Shown here: positions 1 through 5,426 of the stretch, in pieces
Layout of the letters: each line of letters opens with the position of its first letter
Position numbering within the stretch: position 1 is the first letter of the stretch
Source: Pseudomonadota bacterium
GTDB lineage: Bacteria; Pseudomonadota; Alphaproteobacteria; Rhizobiales; Xanthobacteraceae
Length of the DNA stretch: 10,864 nucleotides
Reading direction: 5' to 3'
NCBI GenBank assembly: GCA_023433965.1
Contig: JAEYTQ010000157.1
Span: 1-10,864, forward strand
Translations under genes and position numbers: made by a program
Notes under the pieces: model-generated
What the model saw: only the letters and a program-made list of their open reading frames with translations
The model's database searches: none
What the model was told of the DNA's origin: nothing

Positions 1-47
1 TGACGCAAATCGGGGCAATAAGCCCTGTGAACGCGAGGGAGGGTCTC

Positions 48-260
48 ATGGAGAACGTACGTCGCTACCGGGCGCTGGCGTCCCTCTGCCGTCAGCAGGC
101 GGCCTATCGGCCGCTCCAGAACTGGGAGCTCCTCGGCCAAGCCGAACATTTCGAACATCTCGCCGAAATCGAACTCAAGGCGCATTTCGACGCATGCAAC
201 GTGCATCGCGACGAGGACGCCGCTGCGCCCGCCAGCTGGGAAGCTCCCGCCGCGGCGTGA
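48..260 (+). CDS. small conserved hypothetical protein (70 aa)
   Basis: A 70-residue soluble protein with no signal peptide or membrane segment. Its core is helical and rich in Ala, Arg, Glu and His (RYRALASLCRQQAAYRP, then an LGQAEHFEHLAEIEL helix), followed by a disordered Ala/Pro-rich tail. I recognise the pattern 'RYRA.ASLCRQ.AAYRP...W.LL..AE..EHLAE.E' as one common in small Bradyrhizobium proteins of unknown function; no function can be given. The ATG at 48 is chosen because a strong Shine-Dalgarno run (GAGGGAGGG, 35-43) lies 4 nt before it. An in-frame GTG at 27 has no such signal. The gene converges on the universal stress protein gene, with 19 bp containing a hairpin between the two stops. 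Confidence 0.75.
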   Translation: MENVRRYRALASLCRQQAAYRPLQNWELLGQAEHFEHLAEIELKAHFDACNVHRDEDAAAPASWEAPAAA

Positions 261-261
261 T

Positions 262-279
262 GCCACCCGAGCCGGTGGC
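262..279. terminator. short hairpin between convergent genes
   Basis: A perfect 6-bp stem GCCACC (262-267) / GGTGGC (274-279) with a 6-nt loop fills the gap between the convergent stop codons at 260 and 280. It has no T-run on either strand, so a bidirectional terminator role is inferred from position only. Confidence 0.4.
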
Positions 280-1116
280 TCAGTGCGACATCAGCGCGGG
301 GACGGTCATGGCTTCCAGCATGGCGCGGGTGACACCCCCGAGGAGGCGCTCCTGCAGGCGCGAATGGCCATAGCCGCCCATCACCAGGAGATCGAGGCTC
401 TCGTCGGCTGCCAGCGACAGGATAGTCGGCTGGATGTCGGCGCGCGCTGCCGACAGGCCGACGGTGCGGATCGACAGTCCGCGCCGGCCGAGATGTCTTG
501 CCAGACCGGCCGCTGAGGCTTCGCCGGAAACTGCATCGGTCTCGTTCACCGTGATGATCACGATCTCGGCGGCGCGGGCGAGGAACGGTGCTGCGTCGCG
601 CACCGCGCGGGCGGCGAGTCGGCTGCCGTCCCAGCAGATGCCGATCCGGTTCGCCTTGAAGGCTCCGCGGAAGGTGTAGGGCAGGAACAGCACCGGGCCG
701 CCCGCCTGGAACAGGATCTCGCGTGGCACGTCGTTGTCGAAGGAGCCTTGCGCGGCATCAGGCTGGAGCACGACGCTGAGGTCGTGCAGCCGCGCCATCT
801 CGCCGAGCGAGCCGGCTGCATCCGCCGGGATCGCGCCGAGGGCGTGGCAGGTGTGGGAGATACCGGCATTCGTCGCTTCGCTCTTGAACACCGCGAGCGC
901 AGCCTCGGCTCGCTCCACGGCGCGCTCGCGCTCCAGCTCGAACACGGCTGCCACGGCGGCGCCGCCCTCCATCACGTAAGCTGTACTGGTTGTGACATAG
1001 CCGACCGCGACCGCGTCCAGATGAGCGTTGAGGTGCGCCGCGAGCGAGATCGAGCCCTCGATGACGGGACGCATGGGACGCTCGGTGGGAATGTGGACGA
1101 GAATGTCTTTGTACAT
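280..1116 (-). CDS. universal stress protein, tandem UspA domains (278 aa)
   Basis: A cytoplasmic protein with two UspA-type alpha/beta domains, roughly residues 1-145 and 150-278. The second domain opens with NRIGICWDGS and ends with a nucleotide-binding glycine motif, MGGYGHSRLQERLLGGVT (G247-x2-G250-x9-G260). The first domain has the fold pattern (DILVHIP at the start, VLFLPY at the end) but no such motif, so ATP binding is probably confined to the C-terminal half. This asymmetry is usual in two-domain Usps. Start at 1116: GGAGG lies 7 nt upstream and the protein then begins MYKDILVHIP, the canonical Usp strand 1. An in-frame extension to 1161 would add 15 residues with no Usp character. 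A FixK/FNR-type box upstream suggests induction under low oxygen. Usps of this kind support survival during growth arrest and anoxia, but the specific role here is unknown. Confidence 0.93.
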   Translation of the reverse strand: MYKDILVHIPTERPMRPVIEGSISLAAHLNAHLDAVAVGYVTTSTAYVMEGGAAVAAVFELERERAVERAEAALAVFKSEATNAGISHTCHALGAIPADAAGSLGEMARLHDLSVVLQPDAAQGSFDNDVPREILFQAGGPVLFLPYTFRGAFKANRIGICWDGSRLAARAVRDAAPFLARAAEIVIITVNETDAVSGEASAAGLARHLGRRGLSIRTVGLSAARADIQPTILSLAADESLDLLVMGGYGHSRLQERLLGGVTRAMLEAMTVPALMSH

Positions 1117-1178
1117 GGCGCGCCTCCGGTGATCGATCATCCGACCATCGCAGTTTTTCACGGCGCGAAGGCCCCGCG

Positions 1179-1192
1179 TTGAGCTGCATCAA
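1179..1192 (-). promoter_or_regulatory. putative FixK/FNR box upstream of usp
   Basis: TTGA-GCTGCA-TCAA is a symmetric TTGA-N6-TCAA site, the binding consensus of FNR/FixK-type CRP-family regulators. Its centre lies 69 bp upstream of the usp start codon. A class II (-41.5) arrangement would put transcription start near 1144, leaving a leader of about 28 nt. No good -10 hexamer is visible there. The site is palindromic and could also act toward the protease gene, but it lies 141 bp from that start. Confidence 0.6.
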
Positions 1193-1279
1193 AGCGGCGG
1201 CGATTTGCCTTGTGTGCCCGCTGTCCCATTGTTTGCCGAGATTTAATCGGACGGACGGGACGCCGTAAGGTTGCCTCGA

Positions 1280-1316
1280 CCATGTTGAGGGTAAGGCGAC
1301 ACCCAGCTCAACATGG
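1280..1316 (+). promoter_or_regulatory. 10-bp perfect inverted repeat in the protease leader
   Basis: CCATGTTGAG (1280-1289) and CTCAACATGG (1307-1316) are perfect reverse complements separated by 17 nt. GGT/ACC inside the arms can add three more pairs across a small bulge. The structure ends 10 nt before the protease ATG and holds the only purine-rich Shine-Dalgarno-like stretch (GAGGGTAAGG, 1287-1296). It may be an mRNA hairpin controlling translation or a dimeric operator; the sequence does not decide between them. Confidence 0.55.
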
Positions 1317-1326
1317 ACATTTCGAC

Positions 1327-2874
1327 ATGAACGATCGCGTCAATTCCGACACCAGCACGTCTCGCAAGATACTCAGGCCGCGCCGGCTGGCCCTGCTCGG
1401 CACCGTGGCCGCGCTCGGCGTGGCCGTGCTGGCGGCTTCACCCGGCTCATCGCCGTTGAGCATGAATTCCTTCATCGCGCCGGCCCAGGCCGCGGAAACC
1501 GCCGCGACGCCGCCCGGCTTCGGCGATCTCGTCAGCAAGGTCAAACCGGCGGTGATCTCGGTGCGCGTGAAAATCGACCGGGATAGCGACAAGAGCGCGA
1601 TGCTGCAGCAGAATCGCATGGATTCCGACGAAGATTCCCCGCTCGACCAGTTCTCACGACAGTTCGGCTTCCGATTTCCGGGCGGACCGAACGCTATGCC
1701 GCGCCAGCGCCACCAGATGATCACGGGCGAGGGCTCCGGCTTCTTCATTTCCGCCGACGGCTATGCCGTGACCAACAACCACGTCGTCGACCACGCCGAG
1801 TCGGTCCAGGTGACCATGGACGACGGCACGAGCTACACCGCGAAGGTCGTCGGCACCGATCCGAAGACCGATCTGGCGCTGATCAAGGTCGACGGCAAGA
1901 AGGACTTTCCCTTCGTCAAATTCTCCGACCAGAAGCCACGCATCGGCGACTGGGTGATCGCGGTCGGCAATCCCTTCGGGCTCGGCGGCACAGTGACCGC
2001 CGGCATCGTCTCGGCCAGCGGCCGCGATATCGGCAATGGTCCCTATGACGACTACATCCAGATCGATGCGCCGATCAACAAGGGCAATTCCGGCGGCCCG
2101 GCCTTCGACATGAACGGCAATGTGATCGGCGTGAACACCGCGATCTTCTCGCCCTCGGGCGGCTCGGTCGGCATCGGCTTCGATATCCCGGCCTCGACGG
2201 CCAAGCTCGTCATCGCGCAATTGAAGGACAAGGGCGCGGTCACGAGGGGTTGGCTCGGCGTGCAGGTGCAGCCCGTGACGTCGGATATCGCCGACAGCCT
2301 CGGCCTCAAGGACGCGCGCGGCGCCATCGTCGACAGCCCGCAGGATGGCAGCCCGGCGGCGAAGGCCGGCATCGAGGCAGGCGACGTCATCACCGCCGTC
2401 AACGGCACCGCGATCAAGGATTCCCGCGATCTCGCCCGCACGATCGCCACCCTGGCGCCTGGCACCTCGGTGAAGCTCGACGTCTTCCGCAAGGGCGACA
2501 GCAAGACGGTAACCGTGGCGTTGGGCGAGCTCCCCAACGAACGGCAGGCCAAGGGAAATGGCAAGGCGGACGAGGGCAGCGGGCAGCCCAATGCCGGCAC
2601 GCCGCGCCTGGGCCTCAGCCTTGCGCCGGCCGGTGACGTCCAGGGCGCGGGCCAGAAGGGTGTCGTCGTCACGGAGGTCGATCCGCAAGGGCCCGCCGCG
2701 CAACGCGGCATCCAGACCGGCGACGTCATCCTGAATGTCGGCGGCAAGACGGTCAGCAATGTCGGCGAGGTGCGCTCGGAACTGGTGCAGGCCAAATCGT
2801 CCGGCAAGCGGAGCGTGCTGTTGCAGGTCAAGAGCGCGGACGCCACCCGGTTTGTCGCGGTGCCACTCGCGTAA
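1327..2874 (+). CDS. degP: Do/HtrA-family periplasmic serine protease with two PDZ domains (515 aa)
   Basis: A trypsin-like protease/chaperone of the Do family that degrades misfolded envelope proteins. Order: basic N-terminus and hydrophobic segment (residues 21-37) with a possible AQA-AE cleavage near 55; protease domain about 65-300; PDZ1 from 307 (RGWLGVQVQPV); Gly/Lys linker 400-425; PDZ2 426-515. The triad is H152 (TNNHVVD), D182 (KTDLALIKV) and S255 (GNSGGPAFD), so the enzyme should be active. The Met/Arg/Gln-rich insert before the HxxD strand resembles the LA loop region. DegP, DegQ and MucD cannot be told apart by sequence alone; alphaproteobacteria carry several paralogues. Start: the ATG at 1327 has no close Shine-Dalgarno. 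An in-frame ATG at 1282, inside the left arm of the inverted repeat, would give 530 residues. I prefer 1327 because the signal region then has a usual length. Confidence 0.93.
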   Translation: MNDRVNSDTSTSRKILRPRRLALLGTVAALGVAVLAASPGSSPLSMNSFIAPAQAAETAATPPGFGDLVSKVKPAVISVRVKIDRDSDKSAMLQQNRMDSDEDSPLDQFSRQFGFRFPGGPNAMPRQRHQMITGEGSGFFISADGYAVTNNHVVDHAESVQVTMDDGTSYTAKVVGTDPKTDLALIKVDGKKDFPFVKFSDQKPRIGDWVIAVGNPFGLGGTVTAGIVSASGRDIGNGPYDDYIQIDAPINKGNSGGPAFDMNGNVIGVNTAIFSPSGGSVGIGFDIPASTAKLVIAQLKDKGAVTRGWLGVQVQPVTSDIADSLGLKDARGAIVDSPQDGSPAAKAGIEAGDVITAVNGTAIKDSRDLARTIATLAPGTSVKLDVFRKGDSKTVTVALGELPNERQAKGNGKADEGSGQPNAGTPRLGLSLAPAGDVQGAGQKGVVVTEVDPQGPAAQRGIQTGDVILNVGGKTVSNVGEVRSELVQAKSSGKRSVLLQVKSADATRFVAVPLA

Positions 2875-2900
2875 CGCGAACCACGGCTAACTCCAATCTG

Positions 2901-2930
2901 AAAAGGCGGCTCTCCGGGCCGCCTTTTCTC
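2901..2930 (+). terminator. rho-independent terminator after the protease gene
   Basis: AAAAGGCGGC (2901-2910) pairs perfectly with GCCGCCTTTT (2918-2927) around a 7-nt loop, and the T-rich right arm continues TTTTCTC. It lies 26 bp after the protease stop codon. The A-run before the stem makes it potentially bidirectional. Confidence 0.9.
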
Positions 2931-3138
2931 GTGCTGCCGAGATTCCAACAGGCCGCGATAACATTCTCGTTAACGTCAGGGTTGATGCCTCCGAAAAAGC
3001 CGTGTTCGCAGATCACACTTGCAAGGTGACACGCCCCTTGCTGCAACTTGAATACGCCCTCAGGTTGCGCGCCTGGAACTTCGACCGCCCCGGTGCTTTG
3101 TGGAACTGTCCGGTGGCTCACATCTGATCGGTGCCGAC

Positions 3139-3501
3139 ATGGATGGATTGAAGCTGTCGCTGAGAAGTGCGCTGCTCGTGGCGCCATTGCTGTTTTCGGG
3201 CGGAAGCGTGCTGGCGCGTGACGACGGCCGCTACGCCAATTCCCCCCTGAAGCCGTGGTTCGACAGCCTCCGCAGTCATCTCGGTCCGTGCTGCTCGGAC
3301 GCTGACGGTTTCGCCGTTGCCGATCCGGACTGGGAGTCGCACAATGGTCATTACCGCGTGCGCCTCGACGGCCAGTGGATCGAGGTGCCGGACGAAGCCG
3401 TCATTACCGAGCCAAACCGGGCCGGCCGCACCATGGTTTGGCCGGTGAAGACTGCGTTCGGGATTTCGATCCGCTGCTTCATGCCGGGCAGCATGATCTG
3501 A
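3139..3501 (+). CDS. exported Cys-containing conserved hypothetical protein (120 aa)
   Basis: A small protein with a typical Sec signal peptide (residues 1-26, hydrophobic core ALLVAPLLF, cleavage after GSVLA), so probably periplasmic. The mature part has a Trp/Phe-rich start (SPLKPWFDSL), an adjacent cysteine pair C51-C52 in GPCCSDADG, a strand-rich middle (HYRVRLDGQWIEVPDEAV), and a conserved-looking end with C113 (IRCFMPGS). I recognise the 'CCSDADG ... W..VPD.AV ... IRCFMPG' pattern from unannotated exported proteins of Bradyrhizobium relatives; no enzymatic motif is visible. The cysteines could form a disulfide or bind a metal. The ATG at 3139 is chosen because it gives a clean signal peptide; no Shine-Dalgarno is evident, and an in-frame GTG at 3100 would add 13 residues. 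It converges on the DUF6496-like gene, with 6 bp between stops. Confidence 0.8.
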   Translation: MDGLKLSLRSALLVAPLLFSGGSVLARDDGRYANSPLKPWFDSLRSHLGPCCSDADGFAVADPDWESHNGHYRVRLDGQWIEVPDEAVITEPNRAGRTMVWPVKTAFGISIRCFMPGSMI

Positions 3502-3507
3502 GACGGG

Positions 3508-3813
3508 TCAGCGCGACCGCTTGGCGGATTTCCGCTTCGAGGATTTCTTCGCGGTCTTCGTCTTCGAAGTCTTCTTCGATGTCTTCTTGGACGTTTTCTT
3601 CGACGTCTTCTTGGACGCCTTTTTGGGGACCTTCTTGCCCTTCTTGCGCGCCTTCGAGAGCCCGATCGCGATCGCTTGCTTGCGGCTCTTCACGCGGCCG
3701 CCGCGCCCACCCCGGCCGCTCTTCGCGGTGCCCTTCTTGTAGCGCCGCATCTCGCTCGCAACCTCGTCGCCCGAGCTGCGTGAGTAGCGGCGCTTCTTTG
3801 CCTTGCGTGCCAT
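3508..3813 (-). CDS. DUF6496-like basic protein with lysine-rich H1-like tail (101 aa)
   Basis: Residues 1-60 resemble the DUF6496 domain: a basic N-terminus (MARKAKKRRYSRSSGDEV), then Gly/Arg-rich SGRGGRGGRVKSRKQ and the characteristic AIAIGLSKARKKGKK. Residues 61-101 are a Lys/Ser/Thr/Ala tail with four KKTS units and one KKAS, resembling the C-terminal tails of histone H1-like and other bacterial DNA-binding proteins. Nucleic-acid binding is inferred from composition; no function is established for the domain as far as I know. Start at 3813: AGGGAG lies about 8 nt upstream. In-frame codons up to 3876 would run through the putative EcfG-type promoter. Other frames over this region give long Asp/Glu- or Phe-rich products that are shadows of the Lys repeats. 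Confidence 0.85.
   Translation of the reverse strand: MARKAKKRRYSRSSGDEVASEMRRYKKGTAKSGRGGRGGRVKSRKQAIAIGLSKARKKGKKVPKKASKKTSKKTSKKTSKKTSKTKTAKKSSKRKSAKRSR
3565..3624 (-). repeat. five 12-bp tandem units coding KKTS/KKAS
   Basis: Five consecutive 12-bp units (3565, 3577, 3589, 3601 and 3613) of the form AAGAAGACNTCN on the minus strand encode KKTS four times and KKAS once. Differences between units are mainly at third positions. The array is in frame and forms the core of the basic tail, so unit gain or loss would lengthen or shorten the tail without a frameshift. Confidence 0.85.
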
Positions 3814-3835
3814 GCATGTTCTCCCTGGCGAGGAG

Positions 3836-3860
3836 AACCATTCGGCACAACCATAGTTCC
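3836..3860 (-). promoter_or_regulatory. putative EcfG-type promoter of the DUF6496-like gene
   Basis: On the minus strand GGAAC (3860-3856) is followed after 16 nt by GGTT (3839-3836). The known alphaproteobacterial EcfG (ECF15) consensus is GGAAC-N16/17-CGTT. The -10 element ends 22 nt before the start codon, predicting a leader of about 16 nt that still includes the Shine-Dalgarno. Confidence 0.6.
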
Positions 3861-3896
3861 GGGAGAGCCTGTCCAACGTTACGGAAGTGGCGCAGG

Positions 3897-4106
3897 CTAA
3901 TACGAATTCGCCAATTCGATCTCCGCTTCGAGCGCGTGGATGCGCCGTGCGGCCTCGCTGAAGGAGAGATCCCGAGCATATTGGGCGGGCTGATAGGCCT
4001 CCTCGCTCAGCCGCTTCAGCTTGAGGCCCTGCGCCCGCGTCATCTGCTGGCTCAGAAACACCCTGGCATCGTATTTCGCTTGAATCTGCTTGCCTTGAAC
4101 CTGCAT
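3897..4106 (-). CDS. small DUF3072-like protein (69 aa)
   Basis: A soluble protein of 69 residues. Its C-terminal half, QMTRAQGLKLKRLSEEA followed by LSFSEAARRIHALEAEI, resembles DUF3072 ('MT..Q...LK.L.EEAG ... LSK.EAS.RI..L'), a small two-helix module of unknown function that resembles SAP-like helical motifs. The family call is from memory of the pattern and is moderate. Start at 4106: GGAGG lies about 7 nt upstream (CGGAGGCGAGAC then ATG). It is transcribed away from the 4222 gene; a plausible sigma-70-type promoter lies at 4138-4165. The 3' end lies 36 bp upstream of the EcfG-type promoter of the next minus-strand gene, so the two are probably separate transcripts. Confidence 0.75.
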   Translation of the reverse strand: MQVQGKQIQAKYDARVFLSQQMTRAQGLKLKRLSEEAYQPAQYARDLSFSEAARRIHALEAEIELANSY

Positions 4107-4137
4107 GTCTCGCCTCCGACTTCGGATCGTGACTTAA

Positions 4138-4165
4138 ACTATATGTTCTTATTTTGTTCTAGCAA
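4138..4165 (-). promoter_or_regulatory. putative sigma-70-type promoter for the DUF3072-like gene
   Basis: On the minus strand TTGCTA (4165-4160), 16 nt, then TATAGT (4143-4138), about 30 nt before the start codon. It lies in a strikingly AT-rich pocket (about 4130-4200) of an otherwise GC-rich window. Confidence 0.45.
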
Positions 4166-4181
4166 GCCATGACAATAGAAT
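4154..4181 (+). promoter_or_regulatory. putative divergent promoter overlapping the previous one
   Basis: On the plus strand TTGTTC (4154-4159), 16 nt, then TAGAAT (4176-4181), about 40 nt before the ATG at 4222. The two -35 regions overlap at 4160, so if both are real the divergent genes would compete for or share polymerase binding. Confidence 0.35.
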
Positions 4182-4221
4182 TAATGAAATTCGGCGTAAC
4201 ATCAGAGGTTTGAGGCTCGAG

Positions 4222-4419
4222 ATGGCCGACGCTGAGGCGTCGGTGCGCGAGCTCGTCGCGCGCGACCACGACTGCACGGAAAGAGCGCTGACGCAGATGG
4301 ATCTGCGCCGGAAGCTCAAGCTCCTGATCGAGGAATGGAAAGCAGCCGGCGGCAGCCACGTTCTGGCGGACATCCCCGACTGCGTGCGCCCTCGTCCCGC
4401 AAATGGAAGCGGCCGCTGA
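4222..4419 (+). CDS. hypothetical protein (65 aa)
   Basis: Not recognised. The product is a charged helical protein: an acidic N-terminus (MADAEASVRELVARDHD), then LRRKLKLLIEEWKAAGG and a Pro/Gly tail; no signal peptide or membrane segment. Codons are G/C-ending as in neighbouring real genes. The ATG at 4222 has GAGG 5 nt before it, and an AT-rich region with a promoter-like pair precedes it. Two longer antisense frames cover the same bases but lack ribosome sites and coherent composition. It is convergent with the exported-protein gene ending at 4480, with a terminator hairpin between them. Confidence 0.55.
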   Translation: MADAEASVRELVARDHDCTERALTQMDLRRKLKLLIEEWKAAGGSHVLADIPDCVRPRPANGSGR

Positions 4420-4440
4420 CGGCCGGGAGCGAGCCCAAGG

Positions 4441-4467
4441 CAAAAGGGCTCCGCATGGCGGAGCCCT
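4441..4467 (-). terminator. rho-independent terminator of the exported Ser/Gly/Lys-rich gene
   Basis: GGGCTCCGC (4446-4454) pairs perfectly with GCGGAGCCC (4458-4466), with A4445-T4467 adding a pair. Read on the minus strand the stem is followed by TTTTG. It starts 13 bp after the stop codon at 4480. On the plus strand there is no T-run, so it serves mainly the minus-strand gene. Confidence 0.85.
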
Positions 4468-4479
4468 CCGGGGAGCAAC

Positions 4480-4722
4480 CTATTTGGTCTTGGTCATGCC
4501 GCCCTTGTTGGTCATGGTGCCGCCCTGATCGGAGCCAGGGCCGGAGCCACCTTGGCCGGACGGATCGGCACCCTTCGAAGACTTGGTGTTGGCGCCGGTG
4601 GTCTGCGACGACGACGTCGAGGACCCATGCTTGGCCTTATGCGACTTGGCCTGGGCGGCCAACGGTGCGACGGCGACGGCAGCTGCGAACATTGCGGCGA
4701 GCGCGAGCTTGGTGGTCTTCAT
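4480..4722 (-). CDS. exported Ser/Gly/Lys-rich small protein (80 aa)
   Basis: A Sec signal peptide is clear: KTTK, hydrophobic stretch LALAAMFAAAVAVA, cleavage after AQA at residue 25. The mature 55 residues are low-complexity: HKAKHGSSTSSSQ, then TGANTKSSKG, GQGGSGPGSDQGG and an end repeating TMTNKGGMTKTK. No cysteines and no recognisable domain, so it is probably intrinsically disordered in the periplasm or outside the cell. Function unknown. The ATG at 4722 is chosen from AGGGAG 7 nt upstream and the signal peptide. An EcfG-type promoter at 4759-4783 and a strong terminator at 4441-4467 mark a single-gene transcript, probably stress-induced. Confidence 0.8.
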   Translation of the reverse strand: MKTTKLALAAMFAAAVAVAPLAAQAKSHKAKHGSSTSSSQTTGANTKSSKGADPSGQGGSGPGSDQGGTMTNKGGMTKTK

Positions 4723-4758
4723 ACAGGAACTCCCTGAGTTAAATTGACGCAGGCAGCC

Positions 4759-4783
4759 AACAGCTGCTTGCCGCAGGAGTTCC
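4759..4783 (-). promoter_or_regulatory. putative EcfG-type promoter of the exported Ser/Gly/Lys-rich gene
   Basis: On the minus strand GGAAC (4783-4779), 16 nt, then TGTT (4762-4759), agreeing with GGAAC-N16/17-xGTT. The -10 ends 36 nt before the start codon. A GNRA-type hairpin, CCCGC-GCAA-GCGGG (4782-4795, plus strand), touches the -35 element. Confidence 0.6.
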
Positions 4784-4806
4784 CGCGCAAGCGGGTCACG
4801 CATGCT

Positions 4807-5064
4807 TCAAGATTGCTTGTCCTCTGTCAGGATGAACACGACGCCGGTGAGTGTCGCTCCGATCGCGAACGTCGTCACCACGGTGAGGGTGACGACGATA
4901 GCGGCTTGGCTTCCGCCGTTAGTCAGCAAGTTGGCTACGGCTGGATTGGACAGGACGAGCGTGAGGCTGAAAGTGAGGCCGAGGGCTGCGCCCATCATTG
5001 CATGCGTCATCAGCTTGAGGAGCCCGCTGGCAGAGATCAGCTCAGACGACTTCTTGGTGCGCAT
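4807..5064 (-). CDS. small two-helix inner-membrane protein (85 aa)
   Basis: Two predicted membrane helices: residues 22-38 (AMMGAALGLTFSLTLVL) and 54-79 (starting AAIVVTLTVVTTFAIGATL), linked by a short Asn/Gly loop, with a basic N-terminus (MRTKKSSE) and an acidic C-terminus ending EDKQS. No catalytic motif. I recognise the overall pattern (LLK..THA.MG.ALGL ... FAIGATLTG.VF..TED) from unannotated Bradyrhizobium proteins. The ATG at 5064 is preceded by GGGGTG at about 9 nt; codons further upstream to 5091 fall in the -10 of a perfect EcfG-type promoter, which supports the shorter start. Nothing in the sequence indicates an operon with the 4480 gene, which has its own promoter in the 84-bp gap. 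Confidence 0.8.
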   Translation of the reverse strand: MRTKKSSELISASGLLKLMTHAMMGAALGLTFSLTLVLSNPAVANLLTNGGSQAAIVVTLTVVTTFAIGATLTGVVFILTEDKQS

Positions 5065-5090
5065 GGTTCGACACCCCGAACTGGCAGGCA

Positions 5091-5115
5091 AACGCGCCGG
5101 TGATTCGCCGGTTCC
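5091..5115 (-). promoter_or_regulatory. consensus EcfG-type promoter of the two-helix membrane protein gene
   Basis: On the minus strand GGAAC (5115-5111), 16 nt, then CGTT (5094-5091): an exact match to the known EcfG consensus. The -10 ends 26 nt before the start codon, giving a predicted leader of about 20 nt. It is the best of the three such elements in this cluster. Confidence 0.75.
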
Positions 5116-5204
5116 TGTCAGTTGAACGATTTGTCATCGACCGCTTCATCCGGCGTTCATGCCGGCCTTGCCAAGATGAGCCCGATCGAACTGGGAACAT
5201 CGAA

Positions 5205-5426
5205 ATGGGTAAGGTCGTCTTTCTTTACCGCTCGCTGGCCTATCGCAATGCGGCCGCCGACATATTGCGCAAGGCGCGCAAGCTCCCACGCGGCGCGGAG
5301 CGAAGCGCAGCTCGCCGATACGCCAGGGCGTTGCGCGACCTCGCCCGAACGGAAGCTTGGCTCGAAGGGCGCGTCGCGCGCGAACCGCAAACGCTCCGGC
5401 GCATCACGAGCGCAGCGTCCGGTTAG
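5205..5426 (+). CDS. small basic hypothetical protein (73 aa)
   Basis: Not assigned to a family. A strongly basic, Ala/Arg-rich helical protein: GKVVFLYRSLAYRNAAADILRKARKL, then AERSAARRYARALRDLARTEAWLEG and a polar end. No signal peptide or membrane segment. The ATG at 5205 is taken because it begins a well-formed strand-helix pattern (MGKVVFLYRSL); the Shine-Dalgarno is weak (CTGGGAAC, 8 nt upstream). The frame remains open upstream to 5100, but that stretch is Arg/Cys-rich without coding character. Its stop codon overlaps that of the converging HWE kinase gene (bases 5424-5425 are shared). Confidence 0.6.
   Translation: MGKVVFLYRSLAYRNAAADILRKARKLPRGAERSAARRYARALRDLARTEAWLEGRVAREPQTLRRITSAASG

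Noticed and set aside
1654..2703. A 349-codon minus-strand frame across the protease gene
   Set aside because: Asp/Arg/Ala-rich product typical of an antisense shadow; the protease on the other strand has a complete catalytic triad and PDZ domains.
3021..3041. GCAAGG/CCTTGC hairpin with a 9-nt loop between the protease terminator and the next gene
   Set aside because: A 6-bp stem with no T-run or link to a start codon is expected by chance in this much sequence.
3075..3106. Two GGAAC elements (3075 and 3102) upstream of the exported Cys protein, considered as EcfG promoters
   Set aside because: Neither is followed by xGTT at 16 or 17 nt; the nearest matches are CTTT/TTTG and unrelated sequence.
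3479..3979. Acidic Glu/Asp-repeat frame on the minus strand overlapping the DUF6496-like gene
   Set aside because: It is the shifted-frame reading of the Lys codon repeats; the basic frame has the ribosome site, the domain and the promoter.
5193..5218. GGAAC just before the 5205 ORF followed by CGTC after 17 nt
   Set aside because: The last base does not match and the implied transcript would begin inside the ORF.
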